Shown piece after piece: positions 18,190-26,186 of a stretch of 64,000 bases of DNA. The notes below the pieces were generated by a model that searched no databases, was not told the DNA's origin, and saw only the letters and a program-made list of their open reading frames with translations. Position 1 is the first letter of the stretch; the number at the start of each line of letters is the position of its first letter. The position numbers and the translations under genes are program-made. The stretch is from positions 1-64,000 of the forward strand of contig JAKSLX010000016.1 in NCBI GenBank assembly GCA_024400915.1. Reading direction: 5' to 3'. The DNA comes from Treponema sp. (GTDB lineage: Bacteria; Spirochaetota; Spirochaetia; Treponematales; Treponemataceae).

Positions 18190-19800
18190 TTATTCGTATC
18201 TGTATGCGTTAGAAATTGTTACATCACCCGATGTTTTTGTGAGTGAATCTCCATTGCTGTTAAGAGCAAATACGAACTTATCTGCATCTGTTCCTGTAAG
18301 ATTAAGAACGAAGTTCTTTGATGTTCCGGCAGCGATTGTTGTATTTGCTCCCCAAGTTACATCACCGCAATCAACACCGTCGATTGTGGCACTTGTTACA
18401 CGGCCACCAGATCCTTCTGCACCATCTTTTTTAATAAGAACCTGAACCCAGCATTCTTCATTTGCATTGTTTGTAACTGTAAATGTAACTTTCTTTGTTG
18501 CACCAAATGTAATGTCTGTACCACAGCAGTCATTTAAGGCCTGAGCTGCTTGTGATTTCATTGTAAAGCCAGTTGCACTTTTATCTGATACATCATACTT
18601 GCCCCATCCGTCCATTGAAGAAAGACCTAATGCAATTGGATCTTCTCCATTTGGATTTCCTTCTGGTTCAGTAGCATTTGCAAACAAATTGGCAACTGCT
18701 TTTCCCCAGTCTACACATGGAGTAGAATAGTTAGCTTCAGCAGAATCATCTACGAAAATTGTGTTGATCAAATTTTTGTTAGCAATAGGACTGCACTTTG
18801 CGCTTACAACTTCAACCTTAACCTGGTCTCCTTCTTCAAGCTTTACATTCGGGAGAGCGTCTATTTTAAGTTCGTATCCCTTTGAGTACTGGTTTCCATT
18901 TATAGTAGCTGAAGGCACTGCATAGTTATATTCAACGGCTTCAGAAGCTGCTGTTGCTGTGTTCTTGAGAACTGTCAATTTGATTGAAAGGTCTGTCAAT
19001 GTTGTCTTGTTAGGAGTTGCGTATAAATGCTTTTTGTTATTTGGGTCTGTTTCGTCGTATGAGTAACCTTCTGCTGTATCATCCTGTACATCATACTTGA
19101 GAACGAGCTTTGCAGCACCTGCAGCTGTTGCCGAAGTTGTAATCTGGAAATTTGCATCTTCGAGTACAGGTTTCTGTGGTTCAGTTACAGGATCTTCAGA
19201 TGTAATTGTAAGCTTGTTTGCAGCATTGTATGCAGGGTCACCCATCAACTTAACGAAGATAGTGATTTCGCTAGCATTTTTTGTAACTGGTTTTTTATCC
19301 AAGTTGAATTCCCACTTGAGGTCTACCTTTCCGTTGGCATCTTCTACAAAATCAACTTCCTGCTTGCTGAGCATTGTCCAGTAGTTTGCAGCAGCACTTG
19401 TATCAACAATCTGGAGTGTAAGCTTAGGATTTGTGCTTTCTTCTGCATTTACATAATCAAAATTTTTTGTAACGCTTCCGGTAAGTGTAAAGGTACACTT
19501 AAGTCCAGCAGATAATTTTGATGGATCAAGTTGACCTGTGAGCTTTACGAACACACCGTCATAGAATGATTCTCCGGAACCTTCGCTGCTTGTTGCATCA
19601 TTCCATTTGTAACCTGTCTTCAAGTCAAGTGTTGGAAGGGCCATAGTGATTGGATCATTGTTTCCACCACTGTTATTATTACTATTATTATCATCATCAC
19701 TGCCTGTTGAGCTTGAGCATCCAGTGAATGTGAGTGATGCAGCCATGAGCAATGTCATTGATGCGAGCATTGCTTTTTTGAAAACCTTGTTTAGTTTCAT
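18190..19800 (-). CDS. Secreted lipoprotein with C-terminal carbohydrate-binding-like domain
   Basis: The ATG at 19800 is preceded by GGAGG with a 5-base spacer. The protein (536 residues) begins with a signal peptide ending in the lipobox FTGC (Cys28), followed by a low-complexity linker of S, D, N and G. The body is made of beta-rich segments, with two copies of a module starting ITMALPTLDL and KPVLEDANFQI. The last 150 residues (from DGWGKYDVSD) look like a jelly-roll domain of the carbohydrate-binding kind, with paired cysteines. No enzyme motif is visible. It is divergent from a GH5 glucanase, so a surface polysaccharide-binding role is inferred. The exact binding-module family cannot be named by eye. 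Confidence 0.75.
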   Translation of the reverse strand: MKLNKVFKKAMLASMTLLMAASLTFTGCSSSTGSDDDNNSNNNSGGNNDPITMALPTLDLKTGYKWNDATSSEGSGESFYDGVFVKLTGQLDPSKLSAGLKCTFTLTGSVTKNFDYVNAEESTNPKLTLQIVDTSAAANYWTMLSKQEVDFVEDANGKVDLKWEFNLDKKPVTKNASEITIFVKLMGDPAYNAANKLTITSEDPVTEPQKPVLEDANFQITTSATAAGAAKLVLKYDVQDDTAEGYSYDETDPNNKKHLYATPNKTTLTDLSIKLTVLKNTATAASEAVEYNYAVPSATINGNQYSKGYELKIDALPNVKLEEGDQVKVEVVSAKCSPIANKNLINTIFVDDSAEANYSTPCVDWGKAVANLFANATEPEGNPNGEDPIALGLSSMDGWGKYDVSDKSATGFTMKSQAAQALNDCCGTDITFGATKKVTFTVTNNANEECWVQVLIKKDGAEGSGGRVTSATIDGVDCGDVTWGANTTIAAGTSKNFVLNLTGTDADKFVFALNSNGDSLTKTSGDVTISNAYRYE

Positions 19801-20107
19801 AATATCCTCCACGAAACGTTTTGTTTTTATCTTTGTCTAAAGGTTAAGGGGAATGAATAAAACGAACTATTATTTTAATTTTTTAAATACAAAAAATTTG
19901 TGAAAACGAAAAAATAAATTTTCTGATATAAAAAATAATTTTGAATAGTGTTAGAAATTTGATTTTATGTGTTGCCGTAGGAATTCATTATGCTGAGGGG
20001 ACAGACCTCTTAGGTTCATCGGTGTCTGCTAGGGCTGATGGTTCAGCAAAAAAATCTTTTATATATGAAAAAAAACTTATAGTGGTGATTATTCTTCGAA
20101 TTTAGAC
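19801..20107. other. Divergent intergenic region between lipoprotein and GH5 genes
   Basis: This gap of about 310 bases is very AT-rich. It must hold the promoters of both divergent genes. It contains a degenerate copy of the dispersed palindrome (AGGGGACAGACCTCT at 19996-20010) and long A runs. I see no operator-like dyad that I would trust. Confidence 0.5.
19996..20010 (+). repeat. GGGGACAGACCCC-type motif, degenerate copy 2
   Basis: AGGGGACAGACCTCT matches the motif except in the right arm, where the palindrome is broken. The two perfect copies are at 21449 and 21541. Confidence 0.5.
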
Positions 20108-20113
20108 TATAAT
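20108..20113 (+). promoter_or_regulatory. -10 box (TATAAT) just before the GH5 start
   Basis: TATAAT is followed by 7 bases (GACTACT) and the ATG at 20121, the same geometry as upstream of the ABC permease. No convincing -35 box is visible (GTGATT at 17-bp spacing). If it is used, the message would be leaderless. Confidence 0.4.
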
Positions 20114-20120
20114 GACTACT

Positions 20121-21365
20121 ATGAGAAAATATTCATTTAAAACTTTTGCAGGCGTGCTCTTTTGGGCAGCACTTTTGTCTTTTGCATGTGATGCTTCAGC
20201 CAAACCTAAGGCAAAGTCTGAATATGGCGTACCTTTCCTCAAGGGGACTGGAATCGTCAAGATGGACAGTTTTGCTGCTGAACAGGTTGTGGCCATGAAG
20301 ACGGGTTGGAATCTCGGTAATACTTTTGATGCTACAAGCAACATCGACCGCTTTAGCAATCAGAATGCAGGCGTAAATTCCGTTACAAGCTGGGGGATGC
20401 CTGAGCCAAAGAAAGAACTTTTTGATGCCGTAGCTAAGGCTGGTTTTAAGTGCGTTCGTATTCCTGTAAGCTGGTCTAACCATCTTTGCGACAAGGAATA
20501 TACCATTGATCCTGTATGGATGGCAAAAGTAAAGGAATTTGTTGACTATGCAATTGAAGATGGACTTGTTGCCATCATCAATATTCATCATGACAATTCC
20601 TTCACTGAATCTGGATTCAAGTATGGACGCGGTTTTTATCCGACTGACAAGTGTTATGCTGAATCTGAAAAATTCGTTGTGCGCGTTTGGGAACAGATTT
20701 CTGCAGAGTTCAAGGACTATTCGGAAAAGGATCTTGTTTTTGAAACCCTCAATGAACCTCGCTTGAGATATTATCCTCATGAATGGAACTATACCGACAG
20801 CTGTGAAAAGTGCAGGGAAGCAATGAACTGCATCAATAACCTTAACCAGAAAGCTGTCGATACAATCAGGGCTGGAGGTGCTGCAAACGAAAAGAGACTT
20901 ATTATGGTTCCTTCAATTGCCGCTGCACCTTGGGCTGCACTCGCAAAGGAATTCAGGCTTCCTGATGATCCTGCAAAGCGACTTGCAGTTTCTACACATG
21001 CCTATGCACCTTACAGCTTTGCCATGCAGAAGAACAAGGCCGGAGGTAGTGCAAAGTTTACTGCTGCTCATAAGTCGGAACTTGACCAGATGTTCAAGGC
21101 TTTGAACGACAAGTTTGTTTCAAAGGGCGTTCCTGTTGTCATGGGTGAATACGGCGCTACAAATAAAGACAATATTGCTGACCGTGAAGAATGGACAAGA
21201 TATTATGTTGGCGGTGCAAAAAAGTACAACATTTGCTGTGTTCTTTGGGACAATAATTCACCAAAGAATCCTGATGAATCGGAACGCTTTGGATTCCTGA
21301 ACCGCAACAGCTGCGAGTGGTACTTTCCGACATTGATTGAAGAAACTATGAAGGTGTTTGAATAG
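20121..21365 (+). CDS. GH5-family endo-beta-glucanase (cellulase-like), lipoprotein signal
   Basis: A glycoside hydrolase family 5 enzyme that would cut internal beta-1,4-glucan links by a retaining mechanism. Visible hallmarks are GWNLGNTFDA near residue 65, the RIPVSW stretch near 115, HHDN near 155, the acid/base Glu in TLNEP (about residue 212) and the nucleophile in MGEYG (about residue 343). The N-terminus has a hydrophobic signal ending LLSFAC, consistent with a lipid-anchored enzyme. In-frame ATGs lie at 20112 and 20121. Neither has a Shine-Dalgarno site. The second is chosen because the first lies inside a TATAAT box. No carbohydrate-binding domain is fused to it, and the divergent lipoprotein may supply binding. 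Subfamily is uncertain, though GH5_4 is likely. Confidence 0.88.
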   Translation: MRKYSFKTFAGVLFWAALLSFACDASAKPKAKSEYGVPFLKGTGIVKMDSFAAEQVVAMKTGWNLGNTFDATSNIDRFSNQNAGVNSVTSWGMPEPKKELFDAVAKAGFKCVRIPVSWSNHLCDKEYTIDPVWMAKVKEFVDYAIEDGLVAIINIHHDNSFTESGFKYGRGFYPTDKCYAESEKFVVRVWEQISAEFKDYSEKDLVFETLNEPRLRYYPHEWNYTDSCEKCREAMNCINNLNQKAVDTIRAGGAANEKRLIMVPSIAAAPWAALAKEFRLPDDPAKRLAVSTHAYAPYSFAMQKNKAGGSAKFTAAHKSELDQMFKALNDKFVSKGVPVVMGEYGATNKDNIADREEWTRYYVGGAKKYNICCVLWDNNSPKNPDESERFGFLNRNSCEWYFPTLIEETMKVFE

Positions 21366-21392
21366 TTTGACGAAATTTGATTAAAAATTATG

Positions 21393-21424
21393 AGCCCTAG
21401 GTGATTTGCCTGGGGCTTTTTTGT
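21393..21424 (+). terminator. Terminator of the GH5 gene
   Basis: The stem AGCCCTAGG/CCTGGGGCT with a 7-base loop is followed by TTTTTT, 28 bases after the stop codon. Confidence 0.85.
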
Positions 21425-21448
21425 TATGCATGTATTTTTATTGAACAG

Positions 21449-21555
21449 AGGGGACAGACCCCTGACGAAAGCTTTGCTTTCATAGAGGTTTGTGCCTTCC
21501 GTAACTTTCGTCACACGAATTGCGGGGCAATTCGTGATAGAGGGGACAGACCCCT
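21449..21555. repeat. Composite palindromic repeat element between GH5 and thiC
   Basis: Two identical 15-base palindromes, AGGGGACAGACCCCT at 21449-21463 and 21541-21555, flank a two-hairpin unit. The first hairpin has arms TGACGAAAG (21463-21471) and CTTTCGTCA (21505-21513). The second is CACGAATTGC/GCAATTCGTG at 21514-21536. A closely related two-hairpin unit lies at 37042-37115. The element ends one base before the thiC stop codon, and no other terminator for the thiamine operon is visible. Confidence 0.75.
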
Positions 21556-21556
21556 A

Positions 21557-22861
21557 TTAAAGAATGTCTACATGCTCCCCTGCAAGGGCCTTATTCATGC
21601 TTCTTACGGCACAGAACTTTCCGCACATCGAGCAGGTGTCATCGTGTTCCGGGGCACGGCTGTCGCGGATAGCCTTTGCCGTTTCAGGATCCAGAGCACA
21701 TTCCCACTGGGCATCCCAGTCAAGCCTGCGCCTTGCATCGGCCATCTTGTTGTCTATATCCATTGCTCCACGTACGCCCTTTGCAATGTCGGCTGCGTGT
21801 GCTGCAATCTTGCTTGCAATGATTCCCTGCTTTACGTCGTCAACATTTGGAAGGGCAAGGTGCTCAGCTGGTGTTACATAGCAAAGGAATGCGGCTCCGT
21901 TCTGGGCTGCGATTGCTCCGCCGATGGCAGATGTGATGTGGTCGTAGCCTGGTGCGATGTCTGTTACCAAAGGTCCAAGAACATAGAAAGGGGCACCCAT
22001 GCAGATTGTCTGCTGAATTTTCATGTTTGCTGCAATCTGGTCCATTGGCATGTGGCCAGGTCCTTCAACCATTACCTGAACATCCTTTGCCCATGCGCGC
22101 TTTGTAAGTTCTCCAAGGCGAACAAGCTCCTCTATCTGGCATACGTCTGAAGCATCTGCAAGACATCCTGGGCGACAGGCATCACCCAAAGAAATTGTTA
22201 CATCGTGTTCACGGCAGATTTCAAGAATCTCATCGTAGTATTCGTAGAACGGGTTTTCATTTCCTGTCATGGTCATCCATGCGAAAACAAGGGAACCGCC
22301 GCGGCTTACGATGTTCATCTTGCGCTTGTGTTTCTTTATCTGGTCGATGGTGTGGCGTGTGATTCCGCAGTGAAGGGTAACGAAGTCAACGCCGTCTTCT
22401 GCGTGAAGACGAACAACGTCAATGAAATCCTTTGCCGTCAATGTTGCAAGGTCACGCTTGTAGTGGATTACGCTGTCGTATACTGGAACTGTTCCGATCA
22501 TTGCCTTGCATTCAGAAGTAAGTTTTCTGCGGAAAGGAATGGTGTCTCCGTGGCTTGAAAGATCCATGATGGCTTCAGCACCCATCTCTACGGCTGCGTT
22601 TACCTTTGCCATTTCAACATCGTAGTCCTTGCAGTCGCGGCTGATTCCAAGGTTCACGTTGATTTTTGTTCTGAGCATAGAACCAACTCCTTCTGGATCA
22701 AGACACTTGTGGTGCTTGTTTGCACAGATTGCAACTTTTCCTGTAGCAACCAAAGGCATGAGTTCTTCTACGCTCATCTTTTCCTTTGCTGCAACGATTT
22801 TCATCTGCTCTGTAACAATGCCGCGTTTTGCAGCGTCCATCTGTGTTGTGTACTGTTCCAT
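21557..22861 (-). CDS. thiC: Phosphomethylpyrimidine synthase ThiC
   Basis: A radical-SAM enzyme that turns aminoimidazole ribotide into hydroxymethylpyrimidine phosphate (HMP-P), the pyrimidine half of thiamine. The 434-residue length fits the short form. Conserved stretches are the GGS..AWM region, the EGPGHMP motif near residue 265 and the C-terminal cluster motif, which reads C410-x2-C413-x3-C417. The long form of the family has four residues in the second gap. The start has AGGAG upstream. It is the last gene of the thiamine operon, 14 bases after thiD, so it is controlled by the TPP riboswitch before thiM. Confidence 0.95.
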   Translation of the reverse strand: MEQYTTQMDAAKRGIVTEQMKIVAAKEKMSVEELMPLVATGKVAICANKHHKCLDPEGVGSMLRTKINVNLGISRDCKDYDVEMAKVNAAVEMGAEAIMDLSSHGDTIPFRRKLTSECKAMIGTVPVYDSVIHYKRDLATLTAKDFIDVVRLHAEDGVDFVTLHCGITRHTIDQIKKHKRKMNIVSRGGSLVFAWMTMTGNENPFYEYYDEILEICREHDVTISLGDACRPGCLADASDVCQIEELVRLGELTKRAWAKDVQVMVEGPGHMPMDQIAANMKIQQTICMGAPFYVLGPLVTDIAPGYDHITSAIGGAIAAQNGAAFLCYVTPAEHLALPNVDDVKQGIIASKIAAHAADIAKGVRGAMDIDNKMADARRRLDWDAQWECALDPETAKAIRDSRAPEHDDTCSMCGKFCAVRSMNKALAGEHVDIL

Positions 22862-22875
22862 TCTATTCTCCTGGT

Positions 22876-23670
22876 TTATTTTGCTTTGTTTGAAAATATA
22901 TAATTGTGCATCATTGGTCCTGAGCCATGTCCAAGATCAAGACCTGCCTTAAGGCATTCTGTAATGTAGTTTTTTGCAAGCTGAACTGCACATTCGAGTG
23001 GATTTTCTTTTGCAAGGTAAGTTGCAATGGCGCTTGATAAAGTGCATCCAGTCCCGTGGGTATTTTCATTCTCGATTCTTTCCGATGTGAACCAAAGGAA
23101 TTCGTTGCTCCCGTAAAGGACATCGTTTGCATCGTTTATGCTGTGTCCGCCTTTTACAAGAACATTGATTCCGTAGCGGGTGGAAATTTCTTTTGCGGCA
23201 AGAACCATTTCATCTTCCGAAGTGATTTTGTTTCCGCACAGGATTTCTGCTTCTGGAATGTTTGGCGTGATTAAAGTTGCAATAGGAAAAAGTTCAGCAG
23301 TCAAAGTTTCAACTGCCTTGTCGGCTATCAATTTGCTTCCACTTGTTGCAACCATGACAGGATCGATGACAATGTTTTTTGCCCTGTAAAATTTCAGCTT
23401 TTCTGCAATTACCTTTATGAGTTCAGGATTGGAAACCATGCCGATTTTTACTGCATCAGGAACAATGTCTGTGAAAACTGCATCAATCTGGTCTGCAAGA
23501 AATTCAGGTGTACTTTCTTGAATGGATTTAACTCCCAAAGTGTTCTGTGCAGTCATGGCAGTGATGGCACTCATGGCGTATGCTCCGTTGCACGTGATGG
23601 TCTTTATGTCTGCCTGAATTCCAGCACCGCCAATGGAATCACTTCCTGCGATGGTTAGAACTGTTTCCAT
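22876..23670 (-). CDS. thiD: Hydroxymethylpyrimidine / phosphomethylpyrimidine kinase ThiD
   Basis: A ribokinase-fold kinase that phosphorylates HMP and then HMP-P to give HMP-PP. It starts with the family signature TIAGSDSIGGAGIQADIKT and has the anion-hole motif GTGCTLSSAIA near residue 210. The 264-residue length is normal, without a fused ThiN or ThiE domain. Its start overlaps the end of the upstream HAD gene by 16 bases, which points to coupled translation. ThiC follows 14 bases later and supplies its substrate. Confidence 0.95.
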   Translation of the reverse strand: METVLTIAGSDSIGGAGIQADIKTITCNGAYAMSAITAMTAQNTLGVKSIQESTPEFLADQIDAVFTDIVPDAVKIGMVSNPELIKVIAEKLKFYRAKNIVIDPVMVATSGSKLIADKAVETLTAELFPIATLITPNIPEAEILCGNKITSEDEMVLAAKEISTRYGINVLVKGGHSINDANDVLYGSNEFLWFTSERIENENTHGTGCTLSSAIATYLAKENPLECAVQLAKNYITECLKAGLDLGHGSGPMMHNYIFSNKAK

Positions 23671-24269
23671 TTTTCATCCTCCAGTGTGTAGTCTGAAAGT
23701 TTTTTTATATCCTCATAATTCAACTGAATGTCTTTTATGAGGACGGTTTTCATTCCAATTTCTTTTGCTGTCTTTATTGCATGTATTCCGTCTTCGAATA
23801 CAAGGACTTCCTCCGCTGTTGCATTTAGAAATGAAAGGCACTGGTTGAAAAGTTCGGGACTGTTTTTGTCGCCTGTGAAAATTGAGTTGAAATATTTTTC
23901 AATGCCAAGTCGGGCAAAGGCGGCTTCAATCAATTCCTTTATTCCGCTAGAAGCAACAATCATGGGAATGTTTTTTGAGCTTAGAAATTCAATTGCATCT
24001 AGAATCCCATCTTTCAGAGGTGCCGAAAACCTGTAGAAATCCTCCGCCATTTTTTGAATTTCATATTCAATGGTTTCAGCTGATAGTTCAAGGCTATATT
24101 CTTCCTTCATGTAGCCTGCAGCCTGAGGAACAGTAAAGGAAAGCATCCTGATGTTGATTTCGTTTGATGCAATGACACCTTTTGTTTTGAGGTAGTCCTG
24201 GGCAAGGGTAGCCCACATGGGCATGGTATCAAGGATTGTTCCATCAACATCAAAGATAGCGGCTTTCAT
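23655..24269 (-). CDS. HAD-superfamily phosphatase within the thiamine operon
   Basis: A 204-residue haloacid dehalogenase hydrolase with a helical cap. The catalytic motif DVDGTI is at residues 7-12, the motif II serine lies in VASSG near 105, and the acidic motif FEDGIHAI is near 160. The ATG at 24269 is chosen because the motif follows closely. It overlaps the thiE stop by one base (TGATG), and its own end overlaps thiD by 16 bases. Being locked between thiE and thiD suggests a role in thiamine metabolism, for example dephosphorylating thiamine phosphate or clearing damaged phosphate intermediates. The substrate cannot be read from sequence. Confidence 0.85.
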   Translation of the reverse strand: MKAAIFDVDGTILDTMPMWATLAQDYLKTKGVIASNEINIRMLSFTVPQAAGYMKEEYSLELSAETIEYEIQKMAEDFYRFSAPLKDGILDAIEFLSSKNIPMIVASSGIKELIEAAFARLGIEKYFNSIFTGDKNSPELFNQCLSFLNATAEEVLVFEDGIHAIKTAKEIGMKTVLIKDIQLNYEDIKKLSDYTLEDEKWKQF

Positions 24270-24901
24270 CAGTCTATGATTTCCTTTGTTTCTGCAAGAA
24301 GATCTTTGCATGCACCTTTAATATCCTTTTGCGCAAAGATGGCGCTGATTACGCTGATTCCTGCAAATCCAAGTCCTTTAAGCTCCTTGATGTTTTCTTT
24401 TTTTACGCCACCAATGGCAACGACAGGAATTTTTACTGCTTCACAGATTTCCTTGCAAAGTTGGTGCGAGAGAACCCAGCAGTCATCCTTTGAGCCTGTT
24501 GGAAAAACTGCGCCAACACCCAAATAGTCTGCTCCCATTTTTTCTGCAAGTATTGCTTCTTCCACAGTCTGTGTTGAAACGCCGAGAATTTTATCAGGTC
24601 CAATAAGGGCACGAACGTCCTGGGCTGCCATATCGTTCTGTCCAACGTGAACTCCGTCTGCATCAACTTTTTTTGCAAGTTCTACATTGTCGTTGATGAT
24701 GAAAGGAACATTGTATTTTTTACAGAGGGCCTTGAGTTCCACAGCCTCCCTGTAAAAATTTTCTTCATCCAGATCCTTTTCGCGAAGCTGGAGCATGGTT
24801 GTGCCACCCTTGAGTGCAAGTTCAACATCGTCGGCAAGATTGCGGCCGTTAAGCCAGTATCTGTCTGTGATTCCGTATAAAAGCAAATCTTCTTTTTTCA
24901 T
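24269..24901 (-). CDS. thiE: Thiamine-phosphate synthase ThiE
   Basis: A TIM-barrel enzyme that joins HMP-PP with thiazole phosphate to make thiamine phosphate. Family motifs are YGITDR at residues 8-13, MLQLREKD near 37, INDN near 70, DGVHVGQND near 82, the GVGAVFPTGSK phosphate loop near 128 and VVAIGG near 160. The frame is open from 24934, but the ATG at 24901 aligns with the family start. The gene follows the UPF0045 gene by 13 bases and overlaps the HAD gene by one base. Confidence 0.95.
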   Translation of the reverse strand: MKKEDLLLYGITDRYWLNGRNLADDVELALKGGTTMLQLREKDLDEENFYREAVELKALCKKYNVPFIINDNVELAKKVDADGVHVGQNDMAAQDVRALIGPDKILGVSTQTVEEAILAEKMGADYLGVGAVFPTGSKDDCWVLSHQLCKEICEAVKIPVVAIGGVKKENIKELKGLGFAGISVISAIFAQKDIKGACKDLLAETKEIID

Positions 24902-24914
24902 CTTTCGGTTATTC

Positions 24915-25214
24915 CTATTTATCAAGCTGTTCATTTAGGCGCTGGATTTTTCCGTCCATGGTGTTTGTGTAGCCTGGGCGAATGTCAGCTTTGAGGATTA
25001 CTTCTGTGCGGATTCCTTTTTCGGCAAGAACCATGGTTGCATCCTTTACGCACTTCATTACTTCATCCCATTCACCTTCGATTTCAGTGAACATGGAACA
25101 GGTCTTGTATTTGAGTCCAGATGCTGCAATCACTTTGCAAGCCTCTGCAACATAAGCTGAAAGTTCGTCTCCAACACCGAATGGTGCTATTGCTACTGCT
25201 ATCAATGTATTCAT
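24915..25214 (-). CDS. UPF0045 / MTH1187-family thiamine-binding protein
   Basis: A 99-residue protein of the MTH1187/YkoF-like family. Signs are the N-terminal strand IAVAIAPFG, the conserved YKTCSMFTEIEGEWDEVM block and the end ADIRPGYTNTMDGKI. Structurally known members form ferredoxin-like fold oligomers and are thought to bind thiamine or its hydroxymethylpyrimidine part. The position between thiM and thiE, with 16- and 13-base gaps, supports a thiamine role, for instance as a carrier or sensor. Confidence 0.88.
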   Translation of the reverse strand: MNTLIAVAIAPFGVGDELSAYVAEACKVIAASGLKYKTCSMFTEIEGEWDEVMKCVKDATMVLAEKGIRTEVILKADIRPGYTNTMDGKIQRLNEQLDK

Positions 25215-25230
25215 ATTTAGACTCCAGATG

Positions 25231-26055
25231 TTAGATTGTTTCGAGGTTTGTGTTTTTTATTCCCTCTGAAGAAATCTGATAGAGCTGATCAAGGAATAGT
25301 GGCTGGAAAGTTCCAGGACCCTTTGCTTTCTTTTCAGCTTTCATTGCGGCTTCGTTGTAAAGAACTGTTGCTGTAAGGGCTGCAATGAATGGACTTGCAA
25401 CATTTCCGTAAACTGCGCATACACCGCCAAGGGAACAGCCTGCACCTGTAATCATTGGAAGAAATTCCGAACCGCCGTGACAGAGAACAGTTGTTGTTCC
25501 GTCTGTAACCAGGTCAACTTTTCCGCTGACAGTAACTGCGCCACCTGTAAATTTTGCAAGGGCAACAGCAGCATCCTTTGCGGAAAGAACTTCATCGGTG
25601 CTGTCTACACCGCGAACTCCACTTTCTTTTTTTTCTGTAAGTTCCCAAAGAGAGGCAAGTGCAATTACTTCGCTTGCGTTTGCACGGATGATCTTAGGCT
25701 TTGTTTCCTTGAACTGTTTAAGGATGCTTTCGCGCTGTTCACCGATGCCGATTCCAACAGGATCAAGAACCCAGTTGTTCCCAGATTCAATGCATGCTTT
25801 TGCTGTGCGAGGCAATGTTTCAGGATAGCATGTAAACTGTGTACCCATGTTGATGTACATGGACTTGCTTACCTTTGCCATCATTTCGCCTTCATCGGCA
25901 AGGTAAACCATGGCGGCAGATCCACCGCAGGCAAGCTGTGCGTTTGCAACGAAATTGATTGTTACTGTGTTTGTGATTGACGGTGCAAGAGGATTGCTTT
26001 TGCGCACCGCCTCCAGAGCAGAATTTATTTCTGCAAGAAGAGATGTTTTTTTCAT
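25231..26055 (-). CDS. thiM: Hydroxyethylthiazole kinase ThiM
   Basis: This kinase phosphorylates hydroxyethylthiazole and so lets the cell reuse the thiazole half of thiamine. Family features are TNTVTINFVANAQLACGGS near residue 28, NMGTQ near 70, the WVLDPVGIG stretch near 95, RANASE near 125 and the anion-hole motif TGAGCSLGG near 208. The 274-residue length is normal. It is the first gene of the operon. The ATG at 26055 follows GGGAG by 6 bases, and that site lies in the last part of the TPP riboswitch. No thiazole synthesis genes (thiG, thiH, thiS, thiF) are in the window. Confidence 0.95.
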   Translation of the reverse strand: MKKTSLLAEINSALEAVRKSNPLAPSITNTVTINFVANAQLACGGSAAMVYLADEGEMMAKVSKSMYINMGTQFTCYPETLPRTAKACIESGNNWVLDPVGIGIGEQRESILKQFKETKPKIIRANASEVIALASLWELTEKKESGVRGVDSTDEVLSAKDAAVALAKFTGGAVTVSGKVDLVTDGTTTVLCHGGSEFLPMITGAGCSLGGVCAVYGNVASPFIAALTATVLYNEAAMKAEKKAKGPGTFQPLFLDQLYQISSEGIKNTNLETI

Positions 26056-26060
26056 AATGT

Positions 26061-26146
26061 TCTCCCTACGCCGGTATTATCCGGACAGGTTCAAAGGGTC
26101 AAGGTTGACAACCTACTCTCAGCCGGCTTTGCGCCAGCTCCCCCAT
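26061..26146 (-). promoter_or_regulatory. TPP riboswitch (Thi box) before thiM
   Basis: On the minus strand the conserved segments appear in the right order: GGGGGAGC near 26144, GCTGAGA at 26123-26117, ACCCTTTGAACCTG at 26099-26086 and GGATAATACCGG leading to GTAGGGAG at 26082-26062. The last segment contains the ribosome binding site of thiM, so thiamine pyrophosphate binding probably blocks translation initiation directly. There is no room for a separate terminator hairpin before the start codon. Confidence 0.97.
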
Positions 26147-26157
26147 TTGTTGACGCT

Positions 26158-26186
26158 ATTCTATTTTATATTGCCGATTTTGTCAT
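26158..26186 (-). promoter_or_regulatory. Promoter of the thiamine operon, overlapping the MATE gene end
   Basis: On the minus strand ATGACA (26186-26181) and TAGAAT (26163-26158) match the -35 and -10 consensus at five of six bases each, with an exact 17-bp spacer. The predicted start near 26151 lies about 5 bases before the aptamer. The -35 box lies inside the last codons of the MATE gene. Confidence 0.7.

Noticed and set aside
21401..22150. 249-codon plus-strand reading frame across the repeat element and thiC
   Set aside because: It is antisense to the highly conserved thiC and its Cys-rich composition is that of a shadow frame.
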